A stretch of DNA of 64,000 nucleotides, taken from Pedobacter sp. ASV28. GTDB lineage: Bacteria > Bacteroidota > Bacteroidia > Sphingobacteriales > Sphingobacteriaceae. The notes under the pieces were generated by a model. The model saw nothing but the letters and a program-made list of their open reading frames with translations. It had not been told where the DNA came from and made no database searches. Shown one piece after another: positions 44,496-55,248 of this stretch. Numbering within the stretch: position 1 is the first letter of the stretch; every line of letters begins with the position of its first letter. The translations under genes and the position numbers were made by a program. The stretch spans positions 1 to 64,000 of the forward strand of contig NZ_JAELTN010000009.1 in the NCBI RefSeq assembly GCF_016428855.1, written 5' to 3'.

Positions 44496-46057
44496 TTATC
44501 TTTTAGCTTAAAATCCAGATCCTGAAAATCGAAGCTAAAGTCGGTCAAGGGCGAAATGGCTTCGATAGTAAATCCATTTGCCTTGCCATTATGATCAAGG
44601 GAGAAATTTACAAATGCATCGGCATCTAAACTTCTATCCTGCCATTTTACAATAAAGGTATTTCCTTTATAATAGGTCATTTCACCTTTTAGCTTGGGCG
44701 AGTTCTTTGCTTCAAAGTAGAGTTTTCCATTTTTATTGCGGACAACTACTTCTCCAAACCAGGAATCGCTATAGGTAGCCATATAATTTTTAATATCTGG
44801 TTTTAGTGTGTTCGATTGCTGGCCAGCGGCAATAGCTGCCCATACTTTGGCCACTGTTTCATCCGCCTGCTTTTCGCGGGCCAATCTGTTATCGTTAAGC
44901 GTCTTTATTCTATCTTGCCCTTTAACGCCCAGATAGCCATCTTTTATGCTATTGGAAATGGCGTTGAATGCCGCTCCAGATTGCTGATTGGTCAATACGA
45001 TAATCCCCAATTTTAGCTCGGGAATAATGTTTACCTGGGTAACAATACCCGATAGTCCTCCGGTATGGGCAGCCTGGAACTTGCCATAAACCGAACTGAG
45101 CACCCAACCTAAGCCATAGCTGGTAAAACTAGCAGGATTACCATTGTTGATCATGGTCTGCGGTGTCCATAATTCTTTGGCCACTGCTGCACTGAACAAA
45201 GTTTTTTCCAGGTTATCGCCATATTTACCTCCATTGATCATGGTGTTTATCCATTTACTCATATCCGTTACATTCGCATAAACCCCACCCGCCGGATTGG
45301 CAATTTCACCGAAGCTTAAGCCCACTGGAAGTAACTTCCCTTCGTAGGGTGCATGGCCATCTATTATATTCGATCTATCTTTTAGGCGGTACCAAGAGGC
45401 CGCAGTTTTATTCATGCCCAACGGTTTGAAAATCCTGCTTTCCAGAAATTCATCATAAGCTACACCCGAAACCCGGGTTATGACTTCTCCAGCAACAATA
45501 TACAATAGGTTATCATAATCATATTTGCTACGGAAAGAAGAGACTGGCTTCAGATAACGCAGGTTATGTATCAATTGAGTTTTGGTAACGGTCGATGAAT
45601 CTGGCCAGATCATCAAATCGCCCGCTCCTAAACCCAAACCACTACGATGGGTGAGCAAGTCCCTAATGGTAAACTCGCTGGTGACATAGGGATCGTACAG
45701 TTTAAACTCGGGAATAATATCCGTCACTTTGGTATCCCAAGTGATTTTCTTTTCATCGATCAACATCCCCAATAAAGCCGCCGTCATGGCCTTGGTGTTA
45801 GAGGCTATCCCAAAAAGTGTATTTTCATCTACTTTTAAATTATTTTTTATGGAGCGAACGCCATAACCCTTTGCATGGACGACTTTACCATCTTTAAGCA
45901 CTGCCACCGCTATTCCTGGCACATTGAATGTGGTCAAGGTTTTCTCTACTACACTATCTATCTGCTTTGAATTCAAAACTTGTGCCTGCACAGAAAAAAG
46001 GCTAACCGACAAAACCGAGCAAAAGAACAGGGTTTTATTAAAGAATGATAATTTCAT
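44492..46057 (-). CDS. exported serine hydrolase, beta-lactamase/transpeptidase fold
   Basis: The 521-residue protein has a signal peptide ending VQAQ. A class C beta-lactamase-like domain carries SNTK (Ser-x-x-Lys, about residues 87-90), the YDYDN Tyr motif and HTGGLSG. Residues after about 410 form a DUF3471-like domain. Members are usually D-aminopeptidases, esterases or penicillin-binding-like enzymes of Bacteroidota rather than resistance enzymes; the substrate is not known. Confidence 0.87.
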   Translation of the reverse strand: MKLSFFNKTLFFCSVLSVSLFSVQAQVLNSKQIDSVVEKTLTTFNVPGIAVAVLKDGKVVHAKGYGVRSIKNNLKVDENTLFGIASNTKAMTAALLGMLIDEKKITWDTKVTDIIPEFKLYDPYVTSEFTIRDLLTHRSGLGLGAGDLMIWPDSSTVTKTQLIHNLRYLKPVSSFRSKYDYDNLLYIVAGEVITRVSGVAYDEFLESRIFKPLGMNKTAASWYRLKDRSNIIDGHAPYEGKLLPVGLSFGEIANPAGGVYANVTDMSKWINTMINGGKYGDNLEKTLFSAAVAKELWTPQTMINNGNPASFTSYGLGWVLSSVYGKFQAAHTGGLSGIVTQVNIIPELKLGIIVLTNQQSGAAFNAISNSIKDGYLGVKGQDRIKTLNDNRLAREKQADETVAKVWAAIAAGQQSNTLKPDIKNYMATYSDSWFGEVVVRNKNGKLYFEAKNSPKLKGEMTYYKGNTFIVKWQDRSLDADAFVNFSLDHNGKANGFTIEAISPLTDFSFDFQDLDFKLKDN

Positions 46058-46112
46058 AAAAATGGATTAATACAACGAAGTTAATAATCTTTTTATGAAT
46101 GTTGATGGCATT

Positions 46113-47063
46113 TTACTGGCCCTTGCCCAGACGATAATCTTTATGCAACACCAGAAAACTGGCCCTTTCCTCTTTTTTAAAAGGATAATCCCAATTACCT
46201 TGATAGGTGATTTTTGTCGGCAACTTCACTTCATTGAAATAGCTCATTTCAATATTCATCTGTACATCAAAATCAAAAAGCAGGTTGCTGTATTTCATAT
46301 CTACATACCGTCCCAGGATTTCAAAATTCCGTTTATCAAAAATAGTGACCAGTTCCTTAATCATCAGGCCGTCTTTTGTCCATTTGCTCAGGTCTGGCTT
46401 CACTGTCACCTTAAACCAATAAACAGGTATAGAATCTAGGTATATGCCACTATGAAAACTATAATCATAATATTGACGCATATTGGCTGTAAATATCTGG
46501 GTTTTATTACCGATAAAAGGTACGCCCTTTATTGGCCTCCCCGGATTAAAAATCAATGTTTTTAGTTTATCCTTATAACTTTCATTGCTGCCTTTTCCCT
46601 TGGCATCTGCAACTGGTGCTTGGGGTACAAAATCGGTATTATAGGCATTCATAAAGATGTAATCGAACATCTCTACGGTATAAAGCTGGTATTTTCCGTT
46701 CTTCTTATAAACTTTCCCATTATCTTCTTTGACGAGGTATTCCATTTTATATGGCCCGTCGTTATTATGCTTTATCTTACGATAGATCTTTCCATCTACC
46801 TCATTTTTTTTATCGTAGGTAAACACCCTGTTTTCGGCAATGAAAGTATATTTCTTCATATTGCGAAAAGCCTGATAAAAACTGGTATCATTAATTATGG
46901 CGTCGATAAATGTTTCTATATTTAATCGTTTGGCCTTAATATTCACGACAGAATCGAGCTGAATGGTCTTCACCGTATCGGGATTAAAACGCGGTATCTG
47001 CTGAGCCTTTACGTCAACAAGAAACAACAGGAACGATATAATAAAACAAAGTTTCTTCATCAT
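46113..47063 (-). CDS. hypothetical exported protein, 316 residues
   Basis: It has a signal peptide (KLCFIISFLLFLVDVKAQ). The mature protein is rich in aromatics and charged residues, with strand-like repeats such as FTYDKKNEVDGKIYRKI, LVTIFDKRNFEILGRYVDMKY and VQMNIEMSYFNEVKLPTKIT. The last segments resemble the outer-membrane-lipoprotein-sorting-like folds of LolA-type proteins, but I do not recognise a family. It lies between the serine hydrolase and the cytoplasmic M20 gene, all on the minus strand with gaps of about 55 bases, so these could share expression. Confidence 0.6.
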   Translation of the reverse strand: MMKKLCFIISFLLFLVDVKAQQIPRFNPDTVKTIQLDSVVNIKAKRLNIETFIDAIINDTSFYQAFRNMKKYTFIAENRVFTYDKKNEVDGKIYRKIKHNNDGPYKMEYLVKEDNGKVYKKNGKYQLYTVEMFDYIFMNAYNTDFVPQAPVADAKGKGSNESYKDKLKTLIFNPGRPIKGVPFIGNKTQIFTANMRQYYDYSFHSGIYLDSIPVYWFKVTVKPDLSKWTKDGLMIKELVTIFDKRNFEILGRYVDMKYSNLLFDFDVQMNIEMSYFNEVKLPTKITYQGNWDYPFKKEERASFLVLHKDYRLGKGQ

Positions 47064-47116
47064 AAAAGAGTTGTAAGTTATATGTCAACTACCAACCAAA
47101 CAAACTAATCAACCAA

Positions 47117-48298
47117 TTAATTCCCCAACTGTTTTAATGCAATGTAGGCCATTAACCCCGTTGAGGTTTTCAATGCATCTTCATCTATATCAAAATTTGG
47201 TGTATGCACAGAATATGTAGTGCCTTTAGCGGCATTACCCGTACCTAAACGATAGAAGCAAGCATTTGTTACCTGTGAATAATAGGCGAAATCTTCTGCA
47301 GCCATCCATATATCAAGGTCAATTACATTTTCGGCACCCAAATAATCTTCTGCACATGCCCTTGCCTCATTGGTCAGCTTCTCTTCATTAATCAGGAATG
47401 GATATCCCCTATGAATATCAAAATGACAGCTTCCGCCCATACTTTCTGCAATGCCTTCGGCCATTTTCTTCATCAATCGATGTGCTTCGTTGCGCCACTC
47501 TTCATTCAATGTTCTGAAGGTACCTTCCAATTTTACTTCATTAGGAATAATATTGGTAGCACCATGGGCATTTACCTTTCCGAAAGAGAGTACAGAAGGT
47601 AAACGTGGGTCGGCATTCCTGCTGACAATCTGTTGCAGTGCCACAATAATATGTGCCGTGATCAGTACAGGATCTATGTTTTGATGGGGCTGTGCGCCAT
47701 GTCCACCCTTGCCTGTTACCGTAACATAAAGCTCATCGGTTGAAGCCATATAAATTCCCGAACGAAAGCCTACCTTTCCTGTCTCTATCAACGGCATTAC
47801 ATGTTGCCCCACAATAGACTGAGGCTTAGGGTTTTCCAGAACACCTTCTTTGATCATGATACTGGCTCCTCCCGGCAGCAACTCTTCTGCCGGTTGAAAA
47901 ACCAACTTTATGGTACCTGCAAATTCTGCTTTCAATTGATTGAGGATATAAGCTGTACCCAAAAGAGATGAACTGTGCACATCATGCCCACAGGCGTGCA
48001 TTACCCCTAGATTTTTCGATTTATATGGTTTGTTGTTGGCTTCGGTAATTGGCAAGGCATCCATATCGGCCCTCAATGCAATTACCTTGTCTGAAGGGAT
48101 ACTTCCCTGAATTAATCCAACTACACCTGTATTGGCCATTTCCGTATAGGGAATACCCCAAGAGCTTAGTTTGTCTTTAATGTATTTTGAGGTTTCGAAT
48201 TCTTTAAAAGAAAGCTCCGGATTGGCATGTATATGTTGACGAAAGCCTACCACTTCGTTAAAAATATGAGCAGATAGTTCTTGTATTTTTTCTTTCAT
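47117..48298 (-). CDS. cytoplasmic M20-family amidohydrolase
   Basis: The 393-residue enzyme has no signal peptide. M20D metal motifs are clear: MHACGHDVH (about 100-108), QPAEELLPGG (catalytic Glu about 135), GKGGHGAQPH in the lid domain and HTPNFDID near the C-terminus. It probably hydrolyses N-acyl amino acids, hippurate-like amides or indole conjugates. It is a paralogue of the exported enzyme at 32531. Confidence 0.9.
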   Translation of the reverse strand: MKEKIQELSAHIFNEVVGFRQHIHANPELSFKEFETSKYIKDKLSSWGIPYTEMANTGVVGLIQGSIPSDKVIALRADMDALPITEANNKPYKSKNLGVMHACGHDVHSSSLLGTAYILNQLKAEFAGTIKLVFQPAEELLPGGASIMIKEGVLENPKPQSIVGQHVMPLIETGKVGFRSGIYMASTDELYVTVTGKGGHGAQPHQNIDPVLITAHIIVALQQIVSRNADPRLPSVLSFGKVNAHGATNIIPNEVKLEGTFRTLNEEWRNEAHRLMKKMAEGIAESMGGSCHFDIHRGYPFLINEEKLTNEARACAEDYLGAENVIDLDIWMAAEDFAYYSQVTNACFYRLGTGNAAKGTTYSVHTPNFDIDEDALKTSTGLMAYIALKQLGN

Positions 48299-48372
48299 GA
48301 TGTTGATGGTTGGTTAACTGTTAATCGTTATATTCAACAATGATTAAACGATTAAGCAATTTTACGATTAAG

Positions 48373-48801
48373 CTATTGTTCTAAAATTGGCGCATTTATC
48401 TTCTCTCTAAAAATAAACAAGGTTGGATAAGTTGCCTTAAGTTCGTTCAAAAATTTTTGAGCTTCCAATCGGGTGCGATAGTCGCCTACACGCACATAAT
48501 AATTTGGCTCCTTATAGGTGATATAGGTATTCAGCTTGGGATAGTCGGCCTTAAACCTGGCTTGTTCGGCAAAGGCCTCCCGCCGGTCGGCACCATAATA
48601 GATCTGTACACGAAAGCCCATTTCCGATACAATGGCCGTACCCGTTGGATTTGTGGTGGTAGGTCTGCTTTTATTAAGTTCAATGCGTTTGGCAATTAAA
48701 CTATCTATCAAGGGGTCCTTTATCACCATAACTTCTCCCTTTGTTTGGGCAAACACTTGGTAACTAAAAAAAACAAGAAGTATGGATAAAAACCTATTCA
48801 T
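48373..48801 (-). CDS. exported SPOR-domain protein
   Basis: The 142-residue protein has a signal peptide ending VFAQ, a short linker, then a SPOR domain (about 62-138): GFRVQIYYGADRREAFAEQA, YITYKEPNYYVRVGDYRTRLEAQKFL, and a final LFIFREKI strand. SPOR domains bind denuded septal peptidoglycan, so this protein probably localises to division sites in the periplasm. Confidence 0.9.
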   Translation of the reverse strand: MNRFLSILLVFFSYQVFAQTKGEVMVIKDPLIDSLIAKRIELNKSRPTTTNPTGTAIVSEMGFRVQIYYGADRREAFAEQARFKADYPKLNTYITYKEPNYYVRVGDYRTRLEAQKFLNELKATYPTLFIFREKINAPILEQ

Positions 48802-48840
48802 GTATTAAATTAAGATTGTCTCTTTACTTATAATAAAAAG

Positions 48841-48877
48841 AAAGAAAAATGCCGAACTTCCTGCAAAATTCGGCATT
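48841..48877 (-). terminator. strong minus-strand terminator upstream of the SPOR gene
   Basis: AATGCCGAA (48848-48856) and TTCGGCATT (48869-48877) form a perfect 9-base stem. On the minus strand it is followed by TTTTCTTTCTTTTT, a classic intrinsic terminator. No protein gene lies upstream of it on this strand. Confidence 0.75.
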
Positions 48878-48884
48878 CTATATT

Positions 48885-49156
48885 GGTATTGCAAATCTGT
48901 TGTGCTTTACGCAAGCCACCATATCATCACAGACACATAAAAGTAGCCTACTTCCTATGCATAAATGGCCTCTATATTTTTTAAAAACTTTGTAAACCTC
49001 CTTTGTACACTCCAAAGGCCATCTATTTGCCGTAAAAAGAATATGGTTTTAACTTTACCTAAAGAGAAAGTTCAAAATCTTTTTTACATTTATCATGTAA
49101 AAAACCATGAATTAATGGTAAAATGATCAACTACATCACATCTATCTTCCAAAAAC
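48885..49156 (-). other. intergenic region, possible small RNA ending at the terminator
   Basis: A second hairpin, CCTTTG (49000-49005) with CAAAGG (49013-49018), and the orphan terminator at 48841-48877 would fit a minus-strand transcript of 100-200 bases. No known RNA family (6S, SRP, tmRNA, RNase P) was recognised. Confidence 0.25.
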
Positions 49157-51037
49157 ATGTTAAACCTAACTTTCAATTTGCACCATACTGGTCGCACATT
49201 CTTTTTTAAAAAAAACTACTTCGGGATTATGGTCTTTTTTTGGGCAGTGTTATTTGCGCAACATACTTTATTGGCGCAAAACAGTGTATACCACCTCATA
49301 GACTATGGCGTAAAACCAAATACCGGCAAAAGCAGTTGCCGCGCTTTTGCCGAGGCATTGGCCAAGATCAAGGCCCAAAAATCTAGAGGAAATGCCCAAA
49401 CCATAACCTTTGCTCCTGGCAGGTACGATTTTTTCCCAGAAGATGCTATAGTAAAGGAGTATTACGTTTCAAACCATGACCAAACCAATCCCAAAAGCAT
49501 TGGCCTTTTGATAAAGGACTTCTCTAAACTAAATATAGAAGGCAATGGGGCTGAATTTATATTTCATGGCAGAATGCTACCAATAGTACTGGAAGATGTT
49601 CAAGACCTTACGGTTAAAAACATACAAGTTGACTTTGAAACCCCACAAATCTGTCAGGTAGAAATTTTAAAGAATGATACACTGACCGGAACGATTACCT
49701 ATCAAACCGCTCCATGGGTAAAATATGAAATCCGCAAAGGTATTTTCTTTCATAAAGGAGAGGGTTGGGAGATAAGTCCTTCAAGTGGTATAGCCTTTGA
49801 AAAGACCACCAAACATTTAGTTTTTAATAGTGGCGATATTAGGATAGGCACAAAAGAGGTTACCGAACTAAGGCCGGGCATTATTGAAGCAAAAAATTGG
49901 AGAAACAAAAAGCTTATTCCGGGAACAGTAGTAGCCATGCGTTCTTGGGAAAGACCTAATCCAGGTATTTTTGTATATCATGCCAAAAACCTTGTACTAA
50001 AAAATGTAAATGTACATTACAGCGAAGGTATGGGGCTTTTGGTACAGGTTTCGGAGAATATCAAATTAGATCAATTTAAAGTAAGTTTAAGGGGGAAAGA
50101 CGACCCTCGTTATTTTACCACTCAGGCCGACGCCACACATTTTTCAGGCTGCAAGGGCAAAATCACATCCATAAATGGCCTATATGAGGGCATGATGGAT
50201 GATGCGATCAATATCCATGGCACATACCTCAAGATCATCAAAAGAAAAAACGATTTTACTTTTGTTGCCAAGTACATGCATGGCCAATCTTTTGGATTTG
50301 AATGGGGTCGAGTGGGCGATAAGGTAAAATTTATAGCTGCAGAGACCATGGAAAATATTGGTCACGAAAACACCATTGTGGAAATTAAAGCAGTAGATAA
50401 ACCCAGCTATAACGGTGCAAAAGAGTTTGAGATTAAGCTGAAAAAACCTGTTGACAAAGCCATTAATGAAGCAGCTGCCTTTGGTATTGAAAATATGACC
50501 TGGACACCGGAAGTGCTATTTGCAAACAATACCATCCGCAACAACAGGGCCCGTGGAGCACTGTTTAGCACCCCGCGTAGAACAATTATAGAAAATAACC
50601 TTTTTGACCATACCTCTGGTTCGGCAATTGTACTATGTGGTGATTCTAACGGATGGTTCGAGACTGGTGCCTGCACTTCGGTAATGATCAGAAACAACCG
50701 CTTTATAAATTCATTGACGAGCTTATTTCAGTTTACCAATGCCATTATTTCTATTTACCCCGAAATACCTAATTTAAAAAAACAAACAAAGTATTTCCAC
50801 AGCGGCATAACCATTAAAGACAATTATTTTGAAACGTTCGATCATCCAATCCTATATGCAAAATCGGTAGACGGTTTAAGCTTTACAGGCAACACGATAA
50901 AACACAATCAAGATTATCCAGCATTCCATCCTAACAAAAACCCATTTTACCTACAAAAGGTAAGGAAGTTCCATATTTCGGGCAATCATTACGATGTCAA
51001 ATTCGACAATACAAAAGACATAAAAGTAAACGACTAA
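49157..51037 (+). CDS. exported GH110 alpha-1,3-galactosidase
   Basis: The 626-residue protein has a signal peptide ending LLAQN; an internal start at 49229 would also keep a signal. It is a parallel beta-helix enzyme. The GH110 signature ADATHFSGCKGKI (about 317-329) and GLYEGMMDDAINIHGTYLKI (about 336-355, with the acidic pair DD) are present, followed by ENNLFDHTSGSAIVLCGDSNGW. GH110 enzymes cleave terminal alpha-1,3-linked galactose from glycans such as blood-group B or linear B structures; both A and B subtypes exist and are not distinguished here. It acts in the periplasm or outside the cell. Confidence 0.88.
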   Translation: MLNLTFNLHHTGRTFFFKKNYFGIMVFFWAVLFAQHTLLAQNSVYHLIDYGVKPNTGKSSCRAFAEALAKIKAQKSRGNAQTITFAPGRYDFFPEDAIVKEYYVSNHDQTNPKSIGLLIKDFSKLNIEGNGAEFIFHGRMLPIVLEDVQDLTVKNIQVDFETPQICQVEILKNDTLTGTITYQTAPWVKYEIRKGIFFHKGEGWEISPSSGIAFEKTTKHLVFNSGDIRIGTKEVTELRPGIIEAKNWRNKKLIPGTVVAMRSWERPNPGIFVYHAKNLVLKNVNVHYSEGMGLLVQVSENIKLDQFKVSLRGKDDPRYFTTQADATHFSGCKGKITSINGLYEGMMDDAINIHGTYLKIIKRKNDFTFVAKYMHGQSFGFEWGRVGDKVKFIAAETMENIGHENTIVEIKAVDKPSYNGAKEFEIKLKKPVDKAINEAAAFGIENMTWTPEVLFANNTIRNNRARGALFSTPRRTIIENNLFDHTSGSAIVLCGDSNGWFETGACTSVMIRNNRFINSLTSLFQFTNAIISIYPEIPNLKKQTKYFHSGITIKDNYFETFDHPILYAKSVDGLSFTGNTIKHNQDYPAFHPNKNPFYLQKVRKFHISGNHYDVKFDNTKDIKVND

Positions 51038-51244
51038 AGTAATTATTGAACGATTGAACGTAGCTGGTTTGTATCATGTAAAGCCCTAGCCCCTCTTAAA
51101 TCGGTTCTAAATCGATATTGGCCTACGGCCTGCCATACCTTAAAGATGAACGAGGGACTTAGGGGGTCAACACTCATAAAACAATCAGCATTTCTATCCG
51201 CAACTTAGGTTAACTACTAAAAGTTCATCCATTTTAGGCATAAA

Positions 51245-51273
51245 AAAGGCTTCAGCAAATTGCTGAAGCCTTT
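51245..51273 (-). terminator. intrinsic terminator of secA
   Basis: AAAGGCTTCAGC (51245-51256) and GCTGAAGCCTTT (51262-51273) form a 12-base stem with a 5-base loop. On the minus strand it ends in a run of T. The loop-proximal pairing lies 8 bases past the stop at 51281. Confidence 0.85.
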
Positions 51274-51280
51274 CTAAATT

Positions 51281-54200
51281 TTAGGCATTTGCACCGTGGC
51301 AGTTCTTATATTTTTTGCCACTACCGCAAGGGCAAGGCTCATTACGACCAATGGTTACCTCTTTTCTAATCGGTTGAGGAGGAACAATTTCCCTGGTATC
51401 ATCCATAGGTACACCAGCGCTTGTAGCCTGCCCATATTCCGGTTTCGAAGTACGAATATTTGCCGTAGGTGCCTTAGGTGCAACCGCTTCTCTTACCTGC
51501 TCTGGTTCTTGCTGGATGGGGATACCTCCTTTAAACAAGAAGCTTACCACTTCCTTGTTTACCACGCTTAGCATACCCTTAAATAAATTAAAAGCTTCCA
51601 TCTTATAGATAATTAATGGGTCTTTCTGCTCGTAAACCGCGTTTTGAACGGATTGTTTCAAATCGTCCATCTCACGCAAGTGCTCTTTCCAGCTATCGTC
51701 TATCAAGGCCAATATAATCGTTTTCTCAAAGGCCTTGGTCACTTCCCTGCCATTGTTCTCTATTGCCTTTTTCAAAGCTACAGGTACTTGAATGTGGCGC
51801 ATTCCATCGGTAAATGGCACTACGATCTGCTCAATTACATCTCCCCTATCTGCATATACCTGTTTGAGCACAGGTAAGGCCTGATTGACAATACCCTCAG
51901 ATTTACGGGTGTAAAATGCAGTCACTTCTTCAAACAGCTCATCGGTTAAATCATGGATTTTCTTGCTGTTGAAATCTTGCTCACTGATTTCCGTATCGAC
52001 CGAGAAATTCTTGATCACTTCCAATTTAAAACCTTCATAATTGGAGCTTTCCTTATATTCAGTTACCACATCTTCCGCCACATCGAAAATCATGTTGTTC
52101 ATGTCTACATCCAAACGATCACCGAATAAGGCATTACGACGCTTGGAATAGATCACCGTGCGTTGTGAGTTCATTACATCATCATACTCCAATAAACGCT
52201 TACGCACGCCGAAGTTATTTTCTTCTACTTTTTTCTGTGCCCTTTCAATAGAGTTGGTGATCATGGAATGCTGAATAACTTCGCCTTCTTCGATACCCAT
52301 TTTTACCATGATATTAGAGATACGTTCTGATCCGAACAAACGCATCAGGTTATCTTCTAATGATACGAAGAACTGTGAGGTTCCCGGATCACCCTGGCGA
52401 CCTGCACGGCCACGTAACTGTCTGTCTACACGACGAGACTCATGGCGCTCTGTACCGATAATGGCCAAACCTCCGGCATCTTTAACACCTGCACCTAATT
52501 TAATATCGGTACCACGTCCAGCCATATTGGTCGCAATGGTTACCGTACCTGCCTGACCAGCTTCTGCCACAATATCGGCTTCTTTCTGGTGCATTTTGGC
52601 ATTCAGCACATTATGCTTAATCCCACGAAGTTTCAACATCCGGCTTAACAGCTCCGAAATCTCTACGGAAGTAGTCCCTACCAATACCGGACGTCCAGCT
52701 TCTGTTAATTTTACGATTTCTTCTGCTACTGCATTATATTTTTCCCTTACCGTACGATACACATAATCTTGTTCGTCTTTTCTAGACATGACCCTGTTAG
52801 TGGGAATTTCTACCACATCAAGTTTGTAGATAGACCAAAATTCGCCCGCTTCGGTAGTGGCCGTACCCGTCATACCACAAAGTTTATGGTACATACGGAA
52901 ATAGTTTTGCAAGGTAATGGTGGCATAAGTTTGTGAAGCATCTTCTACCTTCACATTCTCTTTGGCCTCAATGGCCTGGTGCAGGCCATCTGAATAACGA
53001 CGACCATCCATGATACGCCCAGTCTGCTCATCTACAATTTTAATCTTACCCTCGTCAATAATGTATTCTACATCTTTTTCAAACAAGGTGTAGGCTTTTA
53101 ACAATTGGTTGATGGAATGGATGCGTTCGGCCTTTACAGAATAGTCGCGCATCAAGTTATCTTTTCTCGCTATCTTATCTTCACTACTTAGGGTAGATTT
53201 CTCAATTTCGGCAATTTCCGTACCTACATCTGGCAACACAAAGAAGCTAGGATCTTCTCCAGATTGCGTAATCAACTCAATACCTTTTTCGGTCAGTTCT
53301 ACCTGATTATTTTTCTCATCGATATAGAAAAACAATTCGGCATCAACCTTGGGCATATTTTTAGATTGATCTGCCATGTAGAAGTTCTCCGTTTTAAGCA
53401 AGGTTTGCTTATTGCTCCCTTCACTCAAGAACTTGATCAGCGCCTTATTTTTTGGCAAACCTCTGTGTGCACGTAATAGGGCCATTCCTCCATCGCCTTC
53501 TTCCGTACCCGCGTTACCGCTATTGATGAGGTTTTTAGCTTGATTTAATGCCTGCGTAACATAGGCTTTTTGTGCATTCACCAAACGTTCGATACGTGGT
53601 TTTAATTCATGGAATTCATGCTGGTCGCCAAATGGGACCGGTCCAGAAATGATCAATGGCGTACGTGCATCATCAATCAAAACCGAATCCACCTCATCTA
53701 CCATGGCAAAGTGCAGTTTACGCTGCACCAATTGATCAGGTGTTTGCGACATGTTGTCACGCAGATAGTCAAAGCCGAACTCATTGTTGGTACCATAGGT
53801 AATATCGGCCAAATAAGCATCTCTGCGTTCTTGTGAGTTAGGTTGATGCTTATCAATGCAGTCTACACTTAAGCCATGAAATTCAAACAATGGTCCATTC
53901 CATTCCGAGTCACGACGGGCAAGATAGTCGTTAACGGTTACTACGTGTACACCTTGGCCTGCAAGTGCGTTGAGGTAGGCAGGTAAGGTACTTACCAAAG
54001 TCTTACCCTCACCTGTAGCCATTTCTGCTATTTTACCGCTGTGCAACACCATACCGCCAATCAACTGCACGTCATAGTGAACCATATTCCATACCACCTC
54101 ACTACCTGCAGCTTCCCAACGATTTGCCCACAATGCCTTATCTCCAACAATCTTAACATTGCTTTTTCTAGCAGCTATTTCCCTGTCGAATGGCGTAGCC

Positions 54201-54589
54201 GTTACCTCTAGGAATTCATTTTCACTTAAACGGCGAGAAGTTTCTTTAACAACGGCAAAAGCCTCAGGCAAAAGCTTCTGCAAAACCTTCTCAAGCTCTA
54301 CATTACGTTCTTTTCCTAAAGCATCAACCTCATCATAAAGACTGGTTTTCTCCTGCAATGACAAGGTCTCATTCTCGGCCTGTGCTTTTAGATCAGCAAT
54401 TTTTGCATCTATGTCAGCCAATGCCGAAGTAATCGTTTCTTTAAATTGTGTGGTTTTATTTCTAAGCTCATCATTATTTAATGAAGCCAGCTTACCATAT
54501 TCTTCATTAATTTGAACAACTATGGGCTGGAGCGCCTTTATATCTCTTTCTGATTTGCTTCCAAATATCTTGGCTAAAAATCCTAACAT
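51281..54589 (-). CDS. secA: preprotein translocase ATPase SecA
   Basis: The 1102-residue protein has the SecA architecture: NBD1 with [16 protein letters not shown] (Walker A), the [12 protein letters not shown] box, and the [16 protein letters not shown] region. NBD2 has [13 protein letters not shown] and [12 protein letters not shown]. Helical scaffold and wing domains follow, and a C-terminal zinc SEC-C motif ([14 protein letters not shown]) ends the protein. It is longer than E. coli SecA (901), a known feature of Bacteroidota SecA, which carries internal inserts; an extra insertion lies around residues 320-440. It drives export through SecYEG, including the many signal-peptide proteins in this window. 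Confidence 0.98.
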   Translation of the reverse strand: MLGFLAKIFGSKSERDIKALQPIVVQINEEYGKLASLNNDELRNKTTQFKETITSALADIDAKIADLKAQAENETLSLQEKTSLYDEVDALGKERNVELEKVLQKLLPEAFAVVKETSRRLSENEFLEVTATPFDREIAARKSNVKIVGDKALWANRWEAAGSEVVWNMVHYDVQLIGGMVLHSGKIAEMATGEGKTLVSTLPAYLNALAGQGVHVVTVNDYLARRDSEWNGPLFEFHGLSVDCIDKHQPNSQERRDAYLADITYGTNNEFGFDYLRDNMSQTPDQLVQRKLHFAMVDEVDSVLIDDARTPLIISGPVPFGDQHEFHELKPRIERLVNAQKAYVTQALNQAKNLINSGNAGTEEGDGGMALLRAHRGLPKNKALIKFLSEGSNKQTLLKTENFYMADQSKNMPKVDAELFFYIDEKNNQVELTEKGIELITQSGEDPSFFVLPDVGTEIAEIEKSTLSSEDKIARKDNLMRDYSVKAERIHSINQLLKAYTLFEKDVEYIIDEGKIKIVDEQTGRIMDGRRYSDGLHQAIEAKENVKVEDASQTYATITLQNYFRMYHKLCGMTGTATTEAGEFWSIYKLDVVEIPTNRVMSRKDEQDYVYRTVREKYNAVAEEIVKLTEAGRPVLVGTTSVEISELLSRMLKLRGIKHNVLNAKMHQKEADIVAEAGQAGTVTIATNMAGRGTDIKLGAGVKDAGGLAIIGTERHESRRVDRQLRGRAGRQGDPGTSQFFVSLEDNLMRLFGSERISNIMVKMGIEEGEVIQHSMITNSIERAQKKVEENNFGVRKRLLEYDDVMNSQRTVIYSKRRNALFGDRLDVDMNNMIFDVAEDVVTEYKESSNYEGFKLEVIKNFSVDTEISEQDFNSKKIHDLTDELFEEVTAFYTRKSEGIVNQALPVLKQVYADRGDVIEQIVVPFTDGMRHIQVPVALKKAIENNGREVTKAFEKTIILALIDDSWKEHLREMDDLKQSVQNAVYEQKDPLIIYKMEAFNLFKGMLSVVNKEVVSFLFKGGIPIQQEPEQVREAVAPKAPTANIRTSKPEYGQATSAGVPMDDTREIVPPQPIRKEVTIGRNEPCPCGSGKKYKNCHGANA

Positions 54590-54732
54590 GTTTTATGGGT
54601 ATATTTTATAATAAAAAAATAATCAACTTACAACAACCAAGCCATTGCTCAAAGCTAAGTCAACTTGGCAGTTATATCTTGGGCATCACAAGGCCCTATT
54701 GTGTCAAAGGGAAGACACCTGTGCGAAAAAAT

Positions 54733-55038
54733 TTAGGGGCTGTTGTTTTTTGCGTTTTGCCTAATACTCAAATAAGCTACGATATGGTTACAAACGCTGT
54801 AAGTGGGCACTTGTTCTTTGGCTGCCGTGCCAATTAAAGCCAATTCTCCATACGATAAAAAAAAATGGTGTTTTTCATCATCTGGGTGCTGCACCCCCAG
54901 CACTATATTTTCGGCACCGAGCTGCTGTCTTTTACAATAGCCCTCCGTTAACAATCTCAAACCGTCCATCCGTTGCTCTGCTTTGGCGAGATGGGCAAGA
55001 CTGAAAAAAACTAGAGATATGGTGACAATGTGCCTCAT
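54733..55038 (-). CDS. small exported protein, 101 residues
   Basis: It has a signal peptide (MRHIVTISLVFFSLAHLAKAE) and a compact mature part with two Cys (GYCKRQQLGAENIV; SVCNHIVAYLSI). No family was recognised. The hydrophobic leader and the codon pattern support a real gene, but it is short and faces secA with little spacing. Confidence 0.45.
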   Translation of the reverse strand: MRHIVTISLVFFSLAHLAKAEQRMDGLRLLTEGYCKRQQLGAENIVLGVQHPDDEKHHFFLSYGELALIGTAAKEQVPTYSVCNHIVAYLSIRQNAKNNSP

Positions 55039-55248
55039 TATGGCGGCAAATCTAATTTTAATCTTTTACATATCGAAATTTGAATGGAGTTAAATCGCTA
55101 TTTACCAAACCATATCTTCCCTTTAACCAATCCGCACTGTAAGAATTTATCGATACAACACTATCATCTACCGACACAACAACCTCAATTTACTGCTATC
55201 CAAACATCTTTGACACAGAATTTAGCAAATCTACTTTCAACGAAGATC

